A stretch of 64,000 nt of DNA, from positions 4,402,001 to 4,466,000 of the forward strand of contig NZ_CP032762.1 in assembly GCF_003641205.1 (NCBI RefSeq). Reading direction: 5' to 3'. The notes under the pieces are model-generated. The model did not search any database, was not told where the DNA came from, and saw only the letters and a program-made list of their open reading frames with translations. Both the position numbers and the translations under genes were made by a program. Within the stretch, counting starts at the first letter, position 1, and every line of letters starts with the position of its first letter. Shown here piece by piece: positions 46,296 through 55,187 of this stretch. The DNA comes from Rhodococcus sp. P1Y (GTDB lineage: Bacteria > Actinomycetota > Actinomycetes > Mycobacteriales > Mycobacteriaceae).

Positions 46296-47459
46296 CGCAA
46301 CAAGTCGGTCGATCCACCCGATCACCTCGGGGTAAGCAGCGGCGTTCGCGGCGGGGTGGTCGAATGCGGGAACGAGTTCGGTTCCGAAGTCGAACTCCCG
46401 GACGGTGATATCCGCGGCGCCGCTCGCGCGCCATCGGTCCGCCAGGAGGCGGCTCTGCTCGATTCCGACGGAGCGATCGTTGACGCCCTGCACGATCATC
46501 ACGGGCAGGGTGGGCGCGGTCAACCCGATGGTGTTCGCCGCCGTGAGCGGACCCAGCACGGGCCCCGTCATGAGTGCAGCCAGGGACGAGCCGTCCGCGG
46601 TCAGCTCCGTGGACTGCAGTGATCCGTATGCGAGCGCATCGGTGGTGCAGAAGTCCAGTGCCGCATCGAGGGCCGCACGTCCGCGATGATTGAAGAGATC
46701 GCGGATTTCGCCTGCCCGCTCTGGGTGCGCGCCGAGAAGGCCGTTGATCGTGTACAGCATTGTCGCTGCCCACGCGGTTCCGTCCTGGCCTTCGACGCGC
46801 AGCACGGGATCGGTCGGTGCAGCACCGACGTATGCGCCGATCACGGTCACGTCAGGCGCATAGGTGGAGGCGAGCTCGGCGGCGGCGGCCGACGCGACGC
46901 CGCCCGCCGAGTATCCGTACACCACCACGGGCGCGTCGGTCTCGCGTGCAGCCGCTCGCGCGGCGTCCAGTACAGCTCGGGCCCCGGCGACCCGGCCTAG
47001 GAACTCGTACTCGCCGGGGGTTCCGAGCCCTTGGTAGTCCGTCGTGACGACCTGGTATCCCTGCGCCAACAGCGGAAGCAGCGCCGGCATCGTCGTTGTC
47101 AGCCCCAGCTCGGACGAGCCCGAGCAGCGGTCGGCTATCCCGTAACTGCCCGGCGCGTAGGCGATCACAGGCCGCGGGCCCGGGCCGTCCCATGCGCGGC
47201 TCGGGGTAATCAGAAGCCCCGACACAGCCACCGCACGATCACGGGGATCAGCCGACCGGTACAGAATCCGCTCGGTACGCGAGCCCAGAACGTCGAGCTG
47301 CGGCACGGGTTCTCGGCGGACAATGGACCCAGGCGCGTACGTCTCGAGGTCGACGACGGGAGTGCCGTAGAAGTCGGCACCAGCGGGCGCGGCCGAGGCG
47401 GGTGTGGCGGACAGAACGAGGCTAGCAAGGACCGCGAAGGTGACGGAAAGAAGTCTCAT
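46275..47459 (-). CDS. Secreted lipase (LIP family)
   Basis: A 394-residue secreted alpha/beta hydrolase. The signal peptide is plain: MRLL, a hydrophobic run, then a cut after SATPASA near residue 24. The nucleophile elbow is VVYGYSAGGVASA (GxSxG). The late Asp and His are likely in VQGVNDRS and FDHPAANAAA. This layout is that of the secretory lipase family of actinobacteria and fungi; substrates are short- to medium-chain esters or triacylglycerols. Start ATG 47459 is chosen because it gives the signal peptide. It is convergent with the FdhF/YdeP gene. Confidence 0.87.
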   Translation of the reverse strand: MRLLSVTFAVLASLVLSATPASAAPAGADFYGTPVVDLETYAPGSIVRREPVPQLDVLGSRTERILYRSADPRDRAVAVSGLLITPSRAWDGPGPRPVIAYAPGSYGIADRCSGSSELGLTTTMPALLPLLAQGYQVVTTDYQGLGTPGEYEFLGRVAGARAVLDAARAAARETDAPVVVYGYSAGGVASAAAAELASTYAPDVTVIGAYVGAAPTDPVLRVEGQDGTAWAATMLYTINGLLGAHPERAGEIRDLFNHRGRAALDAALDFCTTDALAYGSLQSTELTADGSSLAALMTGPVLGPLTAANTIGLTAPTLPVMIVQGVNDRSVGIEQSRLLADRWRASGAADITVREFDFGTELVPAFDHPAANAAAYPEVIGWIDRLVASDHARR

Positions 47460-47633
47460 CTCGCGAGCAAGTATGCCCGGCTCTGACCGATTCCACATTC
47501 TACGTGCGCACCAAGGATGAAACCCGCACTGTTGACACAGCGCCAAAAACTCGGCGATACTTTATTGACGCTCCGCCAACAAGGCGAGCGTGTCGATGAC
47601 GATGCCGGCCCGGCGTCACCCAAGGAGGTCGCG

Positions 47634-49394
47634 ATGTCACAGAGTTTGTGCGCTCATTTCCAACGGCGAGTGGACGAACTCGGCGGCGAGATAGCGCTCC
47701 GTACCGCTGACGGTAGCGTCGAGCTCACCTGGTCCGAATACGGTGCACGCGTTCGCACTATCGCAGCGGGCTTGTCTGCAGCCGGTGTCGGTCCCGGAGA
47801 CGCTGTCGGGCTGATGCTCACGAACCGGCCCGAGTTCCATCTCCTCGACGCTGCCGCCATGCATCTCGGGGCCGTGACATTCTCGGTCTACAACACCAGC
47901 ACGACAGCGCAAATCGCATACTTGTTCACCAACGCCGAGCCGACAGTGGTGATTACCGAGTCCCAGTTTCTCGGCCGAGTTCGAGAGGCGGCACTCGGTC
48001 TCGGCGTGAAGCAATTGGTGTGCATCGACGCAGAAGCGGAGAACGTACTCACCCTCAGCGGTCTCGAATCCGGCGGCTCACCTGATTTCGACTTCGATGC
48101 GGCATGGAAGGCCGTAGGCCGCGCCGACGTCCTGACGTTGATCTACACCAGCGGCACCACGGGCAACCCAAAAGGGGTCGAACTGACACACGGCAATGTG
48201 CTCTACCAGCTCGAAGTGATCACCGATGTGGTCGACGGGCTTCCTGGTGGCCGAGTGATCTCGTACCTGCCTGACGCTCACCTCATAAACCGGTGGATCG
48301 GACAGTACGCACCGATGTACTTCGGTATCACCGTCACCGACGTCGACAACCCCAAGAGGCTCATCGACGTGCTCGGACAGGTCCAGCCGACCTTTTTCGT
48401 TGCCGTTCCCATGCTCTGGTACAAGATCAAAGGAACCGTCGAGACCAGGATCGCCGGTGGCACCGGAATCAAGGGCGCACTAGCGCGATGGGCGCTCGCC
48501 GCAGGTACGAAAAAGGCCGCCGCCACGGTCGCCGGTGATGACCTCACCATGTTCGCGACCGCTGCAGCAGCCATCGCCGACACCGTGGTTCTGTCGAAGA
48601 TTCGCGCCGAACTGGGCCTGGACAAGCTCGCCTCGGCCGTCTCCGGTGCCGCTCCGATCGACATCGGGACTGTTGAATTCATGTTGGCACTGGGGGTCCC
48701 GGTCATGGAGGCCTGGGGGATGTCCGAGACGTCCGCGGTCACGACCGTCAACCCAGCAACCGTTCCCCGGTACGGCACTGTCGGCAAAGCCTTGCCAGGT
48801 ACCGAAGTCGCACTGGCGGACGACGGAGAGGTGCTGGTACGCGGAGGGGGCGTGATGCGCGGCTATCACCGCGATCCCACGCGTACGGCGGAGACACTCG
48901 ACGACCAGGGTTGGGTCCACACAGGCGATATCGGAATTCTCGACGCACAGGGTTACCTGTCGATTGTGGACCGGAAGAAAGAAATCATCATCAACTCGGG
49001 CGGAAAGAACATGTCGCCCAGCAATATCGAAGGTGCACTCAAGTCGGCCAGTCCCTTGATCGGGTCGGTGGCCGCGATCGGAAACAACCGTCCCCACATC
49101 GCTGCTCTGATCACCCTCGATCCTGATGCCGCAACAGCCTTCGCCCAACGGGCCGGCATATCGGACCCCTCCCCCGGCACCCTCGCAACGCACCCCGCTG
49201 TCAGGTCCGCGCTGACCGATGCTGTCGCTGCCGCCAACAAACGGTTGTCGCGCGTCGAACACATCCGCACCTGGGAGCTATTGCCGACTTTCTGGCTTCC
49301 AGGCGGAGATGAGCTCACCCCGACGATGAAGCTCAAACGGGTGCCGATCGCCGAGAAGTACGCACAGCAAATCGACGCCCTCTACCGCACCTGA
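47634..49394 (+). CDS. Long-chain fatty acid CoA ligase (FadD15-like)
   Basis: A 586-residue ANL-family AMP-forming ligase that would activate a fatty or other carboxylic acid to its CoA ester. Motifs: the P-loop-like YTSGTTGNPKGVELTH near residue 180, VMEAWGMSETSAVTTV near 360, GWVHTGDIGILD and the hinge DRKKEIIINSGGKNMSPSNI near 450. The N-terminus and VRGGGVMRGYHRDP are like mycobacterial FadD15-type enzymes. Start ATG 47634 has AAGGAGG six bases upstream, a near-ideal site; 39 codons open upstream are discounted. The acyl-CoA dehydrogenase gene follows after 19 bases. Confidence 0.92.
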   Translation: MSQSLCAHFQRRVDELGGEIALRTADGSVELTWSEYGARVRTIAAGLSAAGVGPGDAVGLMLTNRPEFHLLDAAAMHLGAVTFSVYNTSTTAQIAYLFTNAEPTVVITESQFLGRVREAALGLGVKQLVCIDAEAENVLTLSGLESGGSPDFDFDAAWKAVGRADVLTLIYTSGTTGNPKGVELTHGNVLYQLEVITDVVDGLPGGRVISYLPDAHLINRWIGQYAPMYFGITVTDVDNPKRLIDVLGQVQPTFFVAVPMLWYKIKGTVETRIAGGTGIKGALARWALAAGTKKAAATVAGDDLTMFATAAAAIADTVVLSKIRAELGLDKLASAVSGAAPIDIGTVEFMLALGVPVMEAWGMSETSAVTTVNPATVPRYGTVGKALPGTEVALADDGEVLVRGGGVMRGYHRDPTRTAETLDDQGWVHTGDIGILDAQGYLSIVDRKKEIIINSGGKNMSPSNIEGALKSASPLIGSVAAIGNNRPHIAALITLDPDAATAFAQRAGISDPSPGTLATHPAVRSALTDAVAAANKRLSRVEHIRTWELLPTFWLPGGDELTPTMKLKRVPIAEKYAQQIDALYRT

Positions 49395-49413
49395 ACAGTA
49401 AGGACCGAAATCG

Positions 49414-50550
49414 ATGACGGACGACCTCGACACCGAGCTGCGCGATCTGACCGCACTTGCACGCACGTTTTTCACGACCGAAGTGGCACCTCGCTACGAG
49501 GAGTTCGCCGCGGCCGGCGAACCAGATCGCGCACTCTATCGCCGGGCAGGTGAACTGGGGCTGCTCGGTATGTCGATACCCGAACAGTACGGCGGTGGCG
49601 GAGCCACTTTCGCCCACGAAGCTGTCCTCTTTCACGAACAAGCCCGCGCGGCAGATCTGTCCATGCAACTCGGTGTGCACTCGGGAATCGTTCCGCACTA
49701 CCTACTCTCCTACGCCACCGAGGAACAAAAGAGGCGTTGGCTTCCGAAATTGGTTGCCGGCGAGTGGATCGGCGCAATAGCAATGACCGAACCCGGAACG
49801 GGATCGGACCTACAGGCGATCACTACCCGCGCCACCCGCGACGGCGACGAATACGTCATCTCAGGTTCCAAGACGTTCATCTCCAACGGCGCAACCTGCG
49901 ACCTGATCATCATCGCCGCTACCACCGACCCTGCATTGCGCAGCGCAGGCGTCTCGTTGTTCGTCGCCGAGGTCGGTGACGATACCCCAGGCTTCGAACG
50001 TGGCCGTAAGTTGAAGAAGATCGGCCAGAAGGGCCAGGACACCACCGAATTGTTCTTCGACGAATTGCGGGTGCCCGCCGAGAATCTGCTGGGCGATCCA
50101 GGTCGAGGATTTGCGCAACTGATGCAACAGCTCCCGCAGGAACGACTGATCGTCGGAGTGGCGGCACTCGGCGTGGCCGAGGCCGCATACGAGATCACGC
50201 TGGCGTACGTACGACAGCGGGAGGCTTTCGGCAAACCGCTGTTCTCCCTTCAGAACACCCGGTTCGAGCTGGCCGCCATCGCCACCGTCGTCGAGGTGAT
50301 GCGCGCGTTCGTCCACAGCGCCGTCGACCGCCATGTGCGCGGCGAACTCGACGTCAAAGGCGCTGCGATGATCAAACTTTGGTGCTCGGAGCAACAGACC
50401 GAGATCGTCGACCGATGCCTCCAGTTGCACGGCGGATACGGCTACATGGAGGAGTACCCGATCGCGAGAATGTTCGTCGACGGCAGAATTTCCCGAATCT
50501 ACGCGGGCGCCAACGAAGTCATGAAAGACCTCATCGCCAGGCACCTCTGA
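49414..50550 (+). CDS. Acyl-CoA dehydrogenase
   Basis: A 378-residue FAD enzyme that forms the trans-2-enoyl-CoA in beta-oxidation. Signatures: AIAMTEPGTGSDLQAITTRA (first family signature, near residue 120-140), QLHGGYGYMEEYPIARMFVD near 340 and the catalytic-base position in IYAGANEVMKDLI. Length is normal. It is paired with the acyl-CoA ligase upstream, so the two would activate and oxidise one acid, but no hydratase, dehydrogenase or thiolase follows. A stretch TTG 50586 to TAA 50621 after it could be a start of a lost gene. Confidence 0.93.
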   Translation: MTDDLDTELRDLTALARTFFTTEVAPRYEEFAAAGEPDRALYRRAGELGLLGMSIPEQYGGGGATFAHEAVLFHEQARAADLSMQLGVHSGIVPHYLLSYATEEQKRRWLPKLVAGEWIGAIAMTEPGTGSDLQAITTRATRDGDEYVISGSKTFISNGATCDLIIIAATTDPALRSAGVSLFVAEVGDDTPGFERGRKLKKIGQKGQDTTELFFDELRVPAENLLGDPGRGFAQLMQQLPQERLIVGVAALGVAEAAYEITLAYVRQREAFGKPLFSLQNTRFELAAIATVVEVMRAFVHSAVDRHVRGELDVKGAAMIKLWCSEQQTEIVDRCLQLHGGYGYMEEYPIARMFVDGRISRIYAGANEVMKDLIARHL

Positions 50551-50666
50551 CCCCATTGCCTAGCCGGAACCATCGGAGAACCCTCTTGCCCGACGACATC
50601 ATCCTCGGTGTCGTCTCTTAATCGTCGCTATCGATCTGTTCGACTCAACGAAGCATTCGCACGAGT

Positions 50667-51080
50667 TCAGGCTACCGATGACGGACTGGAAGCGTATGGC
50701 GCCCAAGCAGGTTCACGCAGTGCAGGGCAATGCTCCGGCGTCGGATTGTGTGCGATGTCGATCATTCGGTCGAGCGCGTCACGTGCGGCGGTCATCTCGG
50801 TGATCGCCGCCGTGATGCGAGCCCGTTCGGTGGTCATGAGTTCGAACACCTCGGGTGACCCGTAACCCGCATCTATGGACGGCAGCAGTTGCAGAATCGT
50901 TCGACTCGGCAGACCGGCCGTGAAGAGCAACTGAAGAAGCTTCACACGCTCCACCGCCGAGGCGTCGTAGACACGTTGGCCGCTGGGCGTGCGCTCGGAC
51001 TCGAGCAGCCCCTGCTCTTCGTAGTATCGCAGCGCCCTCGTGCTGACTCCCGCCTTGTACGCGACTTCGCCTATCCGCAT
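50667..51080 (-). CDS. MerR-family transcriptional regulator
   Basis: A 137-residue MerR protein. The DNA-binding domain is MRIGEVAYKAGVSTRALRYY EEQGL (residues 1-25; read as one run), followed by the wing and a dimer helix about residues 75-115. The C-terminal effector part is short and carries a single Cys in PEHCPALRE. Start ATG 51080 has GAGGAG eight bases upstream. The gene diverges from an SDR gene with a perfect palindrome between. MerR/SDR pairs of this kind are frequent in actinobacteria, the regulator controlling the reductase. Confidence 0.9.
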   Translation of the reverse strand: MRIGEVAYKAGVSTRALRYYEEQGLLESERTPSGQRVYDASAVERVKLLQLLFTAGLPSRTILQLLPSIDAGYGSPEVFELMTTERARITAAITEMTAARDALDRMIDIAHNPTPEHCPALREPAWAPYASSPSSVA

Positions 51081-51122
51081 CAACACGACTCCTCGCCTGT
51101 AACGTCGACCACTCGACTTGCC

Positions 51123-51140
51123 CTTGACGTTAACGTCAAG
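51123..51140. promoter_or_regulatory. Perfect 18-base palindrome between MerR and SDR genes
   Basis: CTTGACGTTAACGTCAAG is its own reverse complement. It lies 43 bases upstream of the MerR start and 70 bases upstream of the SDR start, and contains TTGACG, a -35-like sequence, in both directions. MerR proteins bind symmetric sites between -35 and -10 elements, so this is very likely the operator of the divergent pair. Confidence 0.8.
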
Positions 51141-51209
51141 TCTTACCGTTGTCGACACGGGCCGGATGAGGTCCGAACGATGAGAGAACGACAACGAAAG
51201 CAAGGTCTC

Positions 51210-51935
51210 ATGGACATCTCAACCCAGGTCCCCCTCGTCACCGGAGCGAACCGCGGAATCGGTCGTCAATTCGTCCTCGAGCTGCTCGAACGTGGGGTCA
51301 GCAAGGTGTACGCGACGGCTCGACGAACCGAGACACTCGACTTCGACGACGCACGCGTGGTCCCTCTGCGGCTCGACTTGCTCGACAGCGATTCGATTGA
51401 AGCTGCCGCGGCGTCCGCGGGGGACGTAACCCTGCTGGTGAACAACGCCGGTATCGCGACCGGGGCTCCACTGGTCACCGGCGATCTGGTCGAGGCCAGA
51501 CGCGAAATGGACACCCATTTCTGGGGGACGCTCGGCGTGATTCGCGAGTTCGCGCCCGTCTTGGCTGCTCACGACGGCGGCGCGATCGTGAACATCCTGT
51601 CGGCCCTCTCGTGGTTTTCGACGCCGACCAGTGCCGCATACTCAGCCGCGAAAGCTGCCGAATGGAACATGACCAACGGGGTTCGTCTGGAACTTGCTGC
51701 CCAGGGCACTGTGGTGCAAGGCGTTCTGCTCGGTGCCGCCGATACGGACATCGCTGCCGATTACGACGGACCCAAGATCGATCCGCGTCAGGTCCCCCGG
51801 TTGTCTCTCGACGGCCTCGCCGCCGGATCGATCGAGGTGATCGTCGACGAGTGGACCGCGATGGTCAAAGCGTCACTCGCCGGTGATCCTGCCGCGTTCT
51901 ACGCAAAGGTCGCCGAACTACTCGGCGCACACTGA
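51210..51935 (+). CDS. Short-chain dehydrogenase/reductase
   Basis: A 241-residue SDR. The cofactor motif is VTGANRGIGRQF near residue 10-20, NNAG is in LLVNNAGIATG near 80, and the catalytic YSAAK is near residue 148 (TSAAYSAAKAAEW), with a Ser in ILSALSWF upstream. Start ATG 51210 has AAAGCAAGG upstream. Regulated most likely by the divergent MerR protein. Substrate unknown; such SDRs often reduce reactive carbonyls or quinones. Confidence 0.9.
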   Translation: MDISTQVPLVTGANRGIGRQFVLELLERGVSKVYATARRTETLDFDDARVVPLRLDLLDSDSIEAAAASAGDVTLLVNNAGIATGAPLVTGDLVEARREMDTHFWGTLGVIREFAPVLAAHDGGAIVNILSALSWFSTPTSAAYSAAKAAEWNMTNGVRLELAAQGTVVQGVLLGAADTDIAADYDGPKIDPRQVPRLSLDGLAAGSIEVIVDEWTAMVKASLAGDPAAFYAKVAELLGAH

Positions 51936-52064
51936 TCCAGCTCGCGCCGGGCCGCCGAGCACCTGCGGAACGTGGCGACCTCGCAGTCCGCGGGGATCCG
52001 CGGGATTCGAGCATCTCTACGTTTGTGCGGCTGCTCGGCGCGCTGCTTCACTCGCGATCGAGCC

Positions 52065-52448
52065 TCACTGAACGTAGGTCTCCACGTGGGCACCGGTGAC
52101 CACGCCGACATTCGGCACGATTGCACCCCACCCCGAACTGCATGTACCCGACGCCTGACCTGTCGGTCCGAACGAGCTCGTCGACGCGCTGTAGGGCCCG
52201 ACCGCGTAGAACGGGAAGGCATTGGGGATGCCGTGAAGACCCCAGCACTCGATGCTGAGGTAGTACTCCCTTCTGGGCGGAGCGCCGGTGTCGTGGCAGG
52301 TCACCGACGCGCTGAAAGAATCGTGCGCGACGGTGCAGTCCTGAGGGCCTGCGGAGGCAACGCCGGAACTGACGATCGACGCGACGGCCAAACCGGATAT
52401 GACTGCGCTAACTCGTACTGCTGCACTAAGTTTGCTTCCCATAGACAT
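52065..52448 (-). CDS. Small secreted protein, four cysteines
   Basis: A 127-residue protein with a signal peptide: polar start MSMGSKLSAAVR, a hydrophobic run and a cut after ASA near residue 33. The mature part is about 94 residues with Cys38, Cys51, Cys68 and Cys103, enough for two disulfides, and is rich in Gly, Ser and aromatic residues. I do not recognise a family. An alternative start is Met3. No clear ribosome site is seen. A convergent SDR gene ends at 51935. It could be a small exported binding or toxin-like protein; that is only a guess from size and cysteines. Confidence 0.6.
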   Translation of the reverse strand: MSMGSKLSAAVRVSAVISGLAVASIVSSGVASAGPQDCTVAHDSFSASVTCHDTGAPPRREYYLSIECWGLHGIPNAFPFYAVGPYSASTSSFGPTGQASGTCSSGWGAIVPNVGVVTGAHVETYVQ

Positions 52449-52851
52449 ACATTCGCTGGCGCACAGTAGGACGTTACGTCCGGCGTGGGGCTGACCGCCG
52501 ACGATTCACCAGACGCAACCGTCTTCCAGGACTATTCGCTTCTCCGACGTATGACGCCATCCCACAACACCGAAAGCCTATTCTGCGCATCATGTTTCAG
52601 TGTGGTTAGTGCGCCTTACAGTTCGACGACGAGATCAACCGTGACGATCGAAACCGCACGCTGGGTCTCCACTGGTATCACAAGAATCGCCGCACCAATC
52701 GTCCCCGGGTTCGACGGCGATTACGGCCGAGCCGTCGAACTCGGCGTCGACTCACCCGGAGTTGACGGACGGACCACCGATCATCGGATGCGAGGATATG
52801 GGCTGACCGGTTCGAGTGAACGAATCGGCAACGAAGAACGGAAGGTACGCG
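52449..52851. other. Intergenic stretch, no convincing gene
   Basis: About 400 bases between the small secreted protein (leftward) and the DUF2254 gene (rightward), so it should carry both promoters. A 134-codon open frame crosses it on the plus strand (52485-52889) but has no family look and overlaps the DUF2254 start; I do not call it. The GC content is slightly lower than around, as expected for promoter DNA. No strong repeat or RNA structure was seen. Confidence 0.5.
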
Positions 52852-54165
52852 GTGACTGCATTCGCGTCCCGCGCGCTGCGAGCGCGTGAGTCGTTTTGGT
52901 TTCTGCCGGCAATTCTCGGGGTCGCCGCGATCACGACCGCACAAGCTTTGATCACCCTCGACCGATACCTCGACGGCCGAGACTTCGGAGCATGGGGAGT
53001 ACTGCTCTACCGGGTAGGAGCCAGCGGCAGCCGAGACATTCTCGGAGCAATCGGTGGTTCCATGCTGGCGGTAGCTGCAACTTCGTTCTCGATCACCATC
53101 TCGGTTCTGGCCACCGCGAGCTCTTCCTACGGACCACGACTGGTTCGCAATTTCATGTCCGATCGGGGCAATCAATTCGTACTGGGAATCTTCGGTTCGA
53201 CGTTCCTGTACGCCCTGATGGTTCTGAGGTCGATTCGCTCGGAAGCGACCGACGGCGCGTCGTTCGTACCCGATATCGCGGTCAACGTCGCCGTTCTCCT
53301 GGCGGTCGTCGACGTCGCTGTGCTCGTGTACTTCATCCATCACATCGCGAATTCGATCCAGGTCTCGACACTTTCCGCCCGAGTCCGCACCGAACTGGTC
53401 GCAGTTGTGGACGAGCTGTATCCACTGTCGGTGCCCGACAGCAACACCCCGAAGGTCGATCTGGTCGGCGGCGTTTCGATACCAGCGACAACCTCCGGCT
53501 TCGTTGTCGCCGTGGACGAGGCCGCCGTCCTGAAGGCCGCGTGCGCCGCCGACGGGGTCGTCGAACTCGCGGTCGGGCCCGGAGACCACCTGATCGCAGG
53601 TGAGCCAGTCGCTTGGGCGACAGGCTCGACGGACAACGAATCTCATAGCGAACTTGTCAACGCAGTCCGCTCGGCGCTCACGCTCGGCGATACCCGAACT
53701 CCCACTCAGGACATCGATTTCGCGGTGCAGCAATTGACCGAGATGGCGGTGCGTGCTTTATCACCGAGCACCAACGATCCTTACACCGCACGCAATGCCC
53801 TCGCCGAACTCGCGGTCGGCCTGGTCCCGCTGTGCGAGCGACCGACACCGCAGCTCGGACGACTCGACACCGACGGACGATACCGAATGACAGTTGTCAG
53901 ACCGGCAGCGGCCGATCTGATCGACAAGGTCTTCGACGCGATGCGCCAATACTCCCTCGCCAACCCACTTGCGGTGATCGCGACAGCCGAACTCGGACGT
54001 CGTATCGGTACGGCCACCATTCATCCGGAGGTCAGCGCGGCGCTACTTCGACAACTCGCAGCACTCCGCCGCGCATACATCACGAGCGGAGCCGATCCGG
54101 TGGACATCGACACCTGTCTGGCCCGAATCGATGCCGCCTGCGCAGCGATCGCCGTCAGCGCATAG
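52852..54165 (+). CDS. DUF2254 membrane protein
   Basis: A 437-residue predicted membrane protein of the DUF2254 family. Four hydrophobic segments lie in the first 170 residues (FWFLPAILGVAAITTAQALI; ILGAIGGSMLAVAATSFSIT; FVLGIFGSTFLYALMVL; VAVLLAVVDVAVLVYFI); the rest is a cytosolic domain with the conserved LSPSTNDPYTARNALAEL stretch. Function is unknown in all species; a channel or transporter role has been suggested by others. I prefer GTG 52852 because GGAAGG sits just upstream; GTG 52816 is in frame and possible. A hairpin-like repeat follows the stop. Confidence 0.85.
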   Translation: MTAFASRALRARESFWFLPAILGVAAITTAQALITLDRYLDGRDFGAWGVLLYRVGASGSRDILGAIGGSMLAVAATSFSITISVLATASSSYGPRLVRNFMSDRGNQFVLGIFGSTFLYALMVLRSIRSEATDGASFVPDIAVNVAVLLAVVDVAVLVYFIHHIANSIQVSTLSARVRTELVAVVDELYPLSVPDSNTPKVDLVGGVSIPATTSGFVVAVDEAAVLKAACAADGVVELAVGPGDHLIAGEPVAWATGSTDNESHSELVNAVRSALTLGDTRTPTQDIDFAVQQLTEMAVRALSPSTNDPYTARNALAELAVGLVPLCERPTPQLGRLDTDGRYRMTVVRPAAADLIDKVFDAMRQYSLANPLAVIATAELGRRIGTATIHPEVSAALLRQLAALRRAYITSGADPVDIDTCLARIDAACAAIAVSA

Positions 54166-54168
54166 AAC

Positions 54169-54196
54169 TTTCGGTTCTCAGCAGTCGCGACCGAAA
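54169..54196 (+). terminator. Possible terminator after the DUF2254 gene
   Basis: TTTCGGT (54169-54175) and ACCGAAA (54190-54196) are perfect seven-base arms around 14 bases, starting four bases after the DUF2254 stop. No T-run follows. A weak hairpin terminator is likely, but the loop is long. Confidence 0.4.
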
Positions 54197-54232
54197 CCGG
54201 ACATCGAACCTCTCTGACGTACCGGTCGAAGT

Positions 54233-54255
54233 GTCAAAGCGTCGATAGCTTTGAC
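54233..54255. promoter_or_regulatory. Inverted repeat upstream of the SDR-FMO operon
   Basis: GTCAAAGC (54233-54240) and GCTTTGAC (54248-54255) are perfect eight-base arms around GTCGATA. The repeat is 116 bases upstream of the first gene of the operon at 54372. The symmetry fits an operator for a dimeric regulator; the AraC-type gene at the operon end is one candidate though AraC proteins usually bind direct repeats. It could also be a terminator for the DUF2254 gene. Confidence 0.5.
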
Positions 54256-54371
54256 TGCGCCATCTGGACTATCACCTCGTATTTCGGATATTCGGGCGCG
54301 CCTGGCCTCCGTAGCGTCCCTCGCTACCGAGGGTTCGCAAAGTGTGACTCTCTTGTCGAAAGGGAGGCCAC

Positions 54372-55187
54372 GTGAGAACCGCAGACCTGACAGGACGCAC
54401 AGCCATCGTCACCGGCGGAGCCACGCTGCTCGGGCGCGGAGTGGTGCAGGTGCTCGCCGATTACGGCGCGTCCGTGGTCGTCGCCGACATCGACGAGGAG
54501 AACGGCCGACGCGTCGAACAAGTGGCGTCGAGTTCGGGAGCTCCTGTCACCTTTCGTCGGGTCGACGTCACGGACGACACGGCATTGGCAACTCTCGTCA
54601 CCGATACAGTCGCCGAACATGGCGGCCTCGACATCGTGGTCAATCTGGCGGCCGTCTACATCGACGACGGGTTCGCGACCACGCGTGCCGATTGGCTCAC
54701 GGCTCTCAACGTCAACGTCGTGAGCATGGTCGCCCTGGTACAGGCCGCTCATCCCCATCTGAAGGCTAGCCGACACGCCGCTGTCGTCAACTTCACGTCC
54801 ATCTCCAGCTCGGTCGCGCAAACCGGGCGCTGGGTGTATCCAGCAGGCAAAGCCGCGATCGCTCAGCTCACCCGCTCCATGGCCATGGACCTCGCCCCCG
54901 ACGGAATTCGAGTGAACTCGGTCAGTCCTGGCTGGACGTGGTCCGCAATCATGGACAACCTGTCCGGCGGCGATCGCGTCAAGACCGATCGGGTTGCCGC
55001 TCCGTTCCACCTCACCGGACGTGTCGGTGACCCCAGCGAAGTCGGCAACGTCGTCGCCTTCCTCGCCTCCGATGCGGCCTCGGTCGTCACCGGAGCCGAT
55101 TGGGCCGCGGACGGCGGGTACTCCGCCATGGGTCCCGAGCAAGCCACTCCAGCCATTCCCCTTCTCGCCGAACAGGATCCCTCATGA
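54372..55187 (+). CDS. Short-chain dehydrogenase/reductase (first gene of aromatic-like operon)
   Basis: A 271-residue SDR. The cofactor motif is VTGGATLLGRG near residue 14-24, with an acidic VVVADIDEENGRR after beta2 that suggests NAD rather than NADP. NAG is replaced by VNLAAV near 92. The catalytic residues are Ser in FTSISSSV and the Tyr/Lys pair in YPAGKAA near 155. Start GTG 54372 has GGGAGG five bases upstream. The end overlaps the flavin monooxygenase start as ATGA. It would oxidise a secondary alcohol or ring diol in the pathway encoded downstream. Confidence 0.88.
   Translation: MRTADLTGRTAIVTGGATLLGRGVVQVLADYGASVVVADIDEENGRRVEQVASSSGAPVTFRRVDVTDDTALATLVTDTVAEHGGLDIVVNLAAVYIDDGFATTRADWLTALNVNVVSMVALVQAAHPHLKASRHAAVVNFTSISSSVAQTGRWVYPAGKAAIAQLTRSMAMDLAPDGIRVNSVSPGWTWSAIMDNLSGGDRVKTDRVAAPFHLTGRVGDPSEVGNVVAFLASDAASVVTGADWAADGGYSAMGPEQATPAIPLLAEQDPS

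Noticed and set aside
50586..50621. Eleven-codon frame after the acyl-CoA dehydrogenase gene
   Set aside because: Too short to call a gene; kept only as a possible remnant in the findings.
52485..52889. 134-codon open frame before the DUF2254 gene
   Set aside because: No recognisable domain, overlaps the DUF2254 start, and lacks a ribosome site; left as intergenic.
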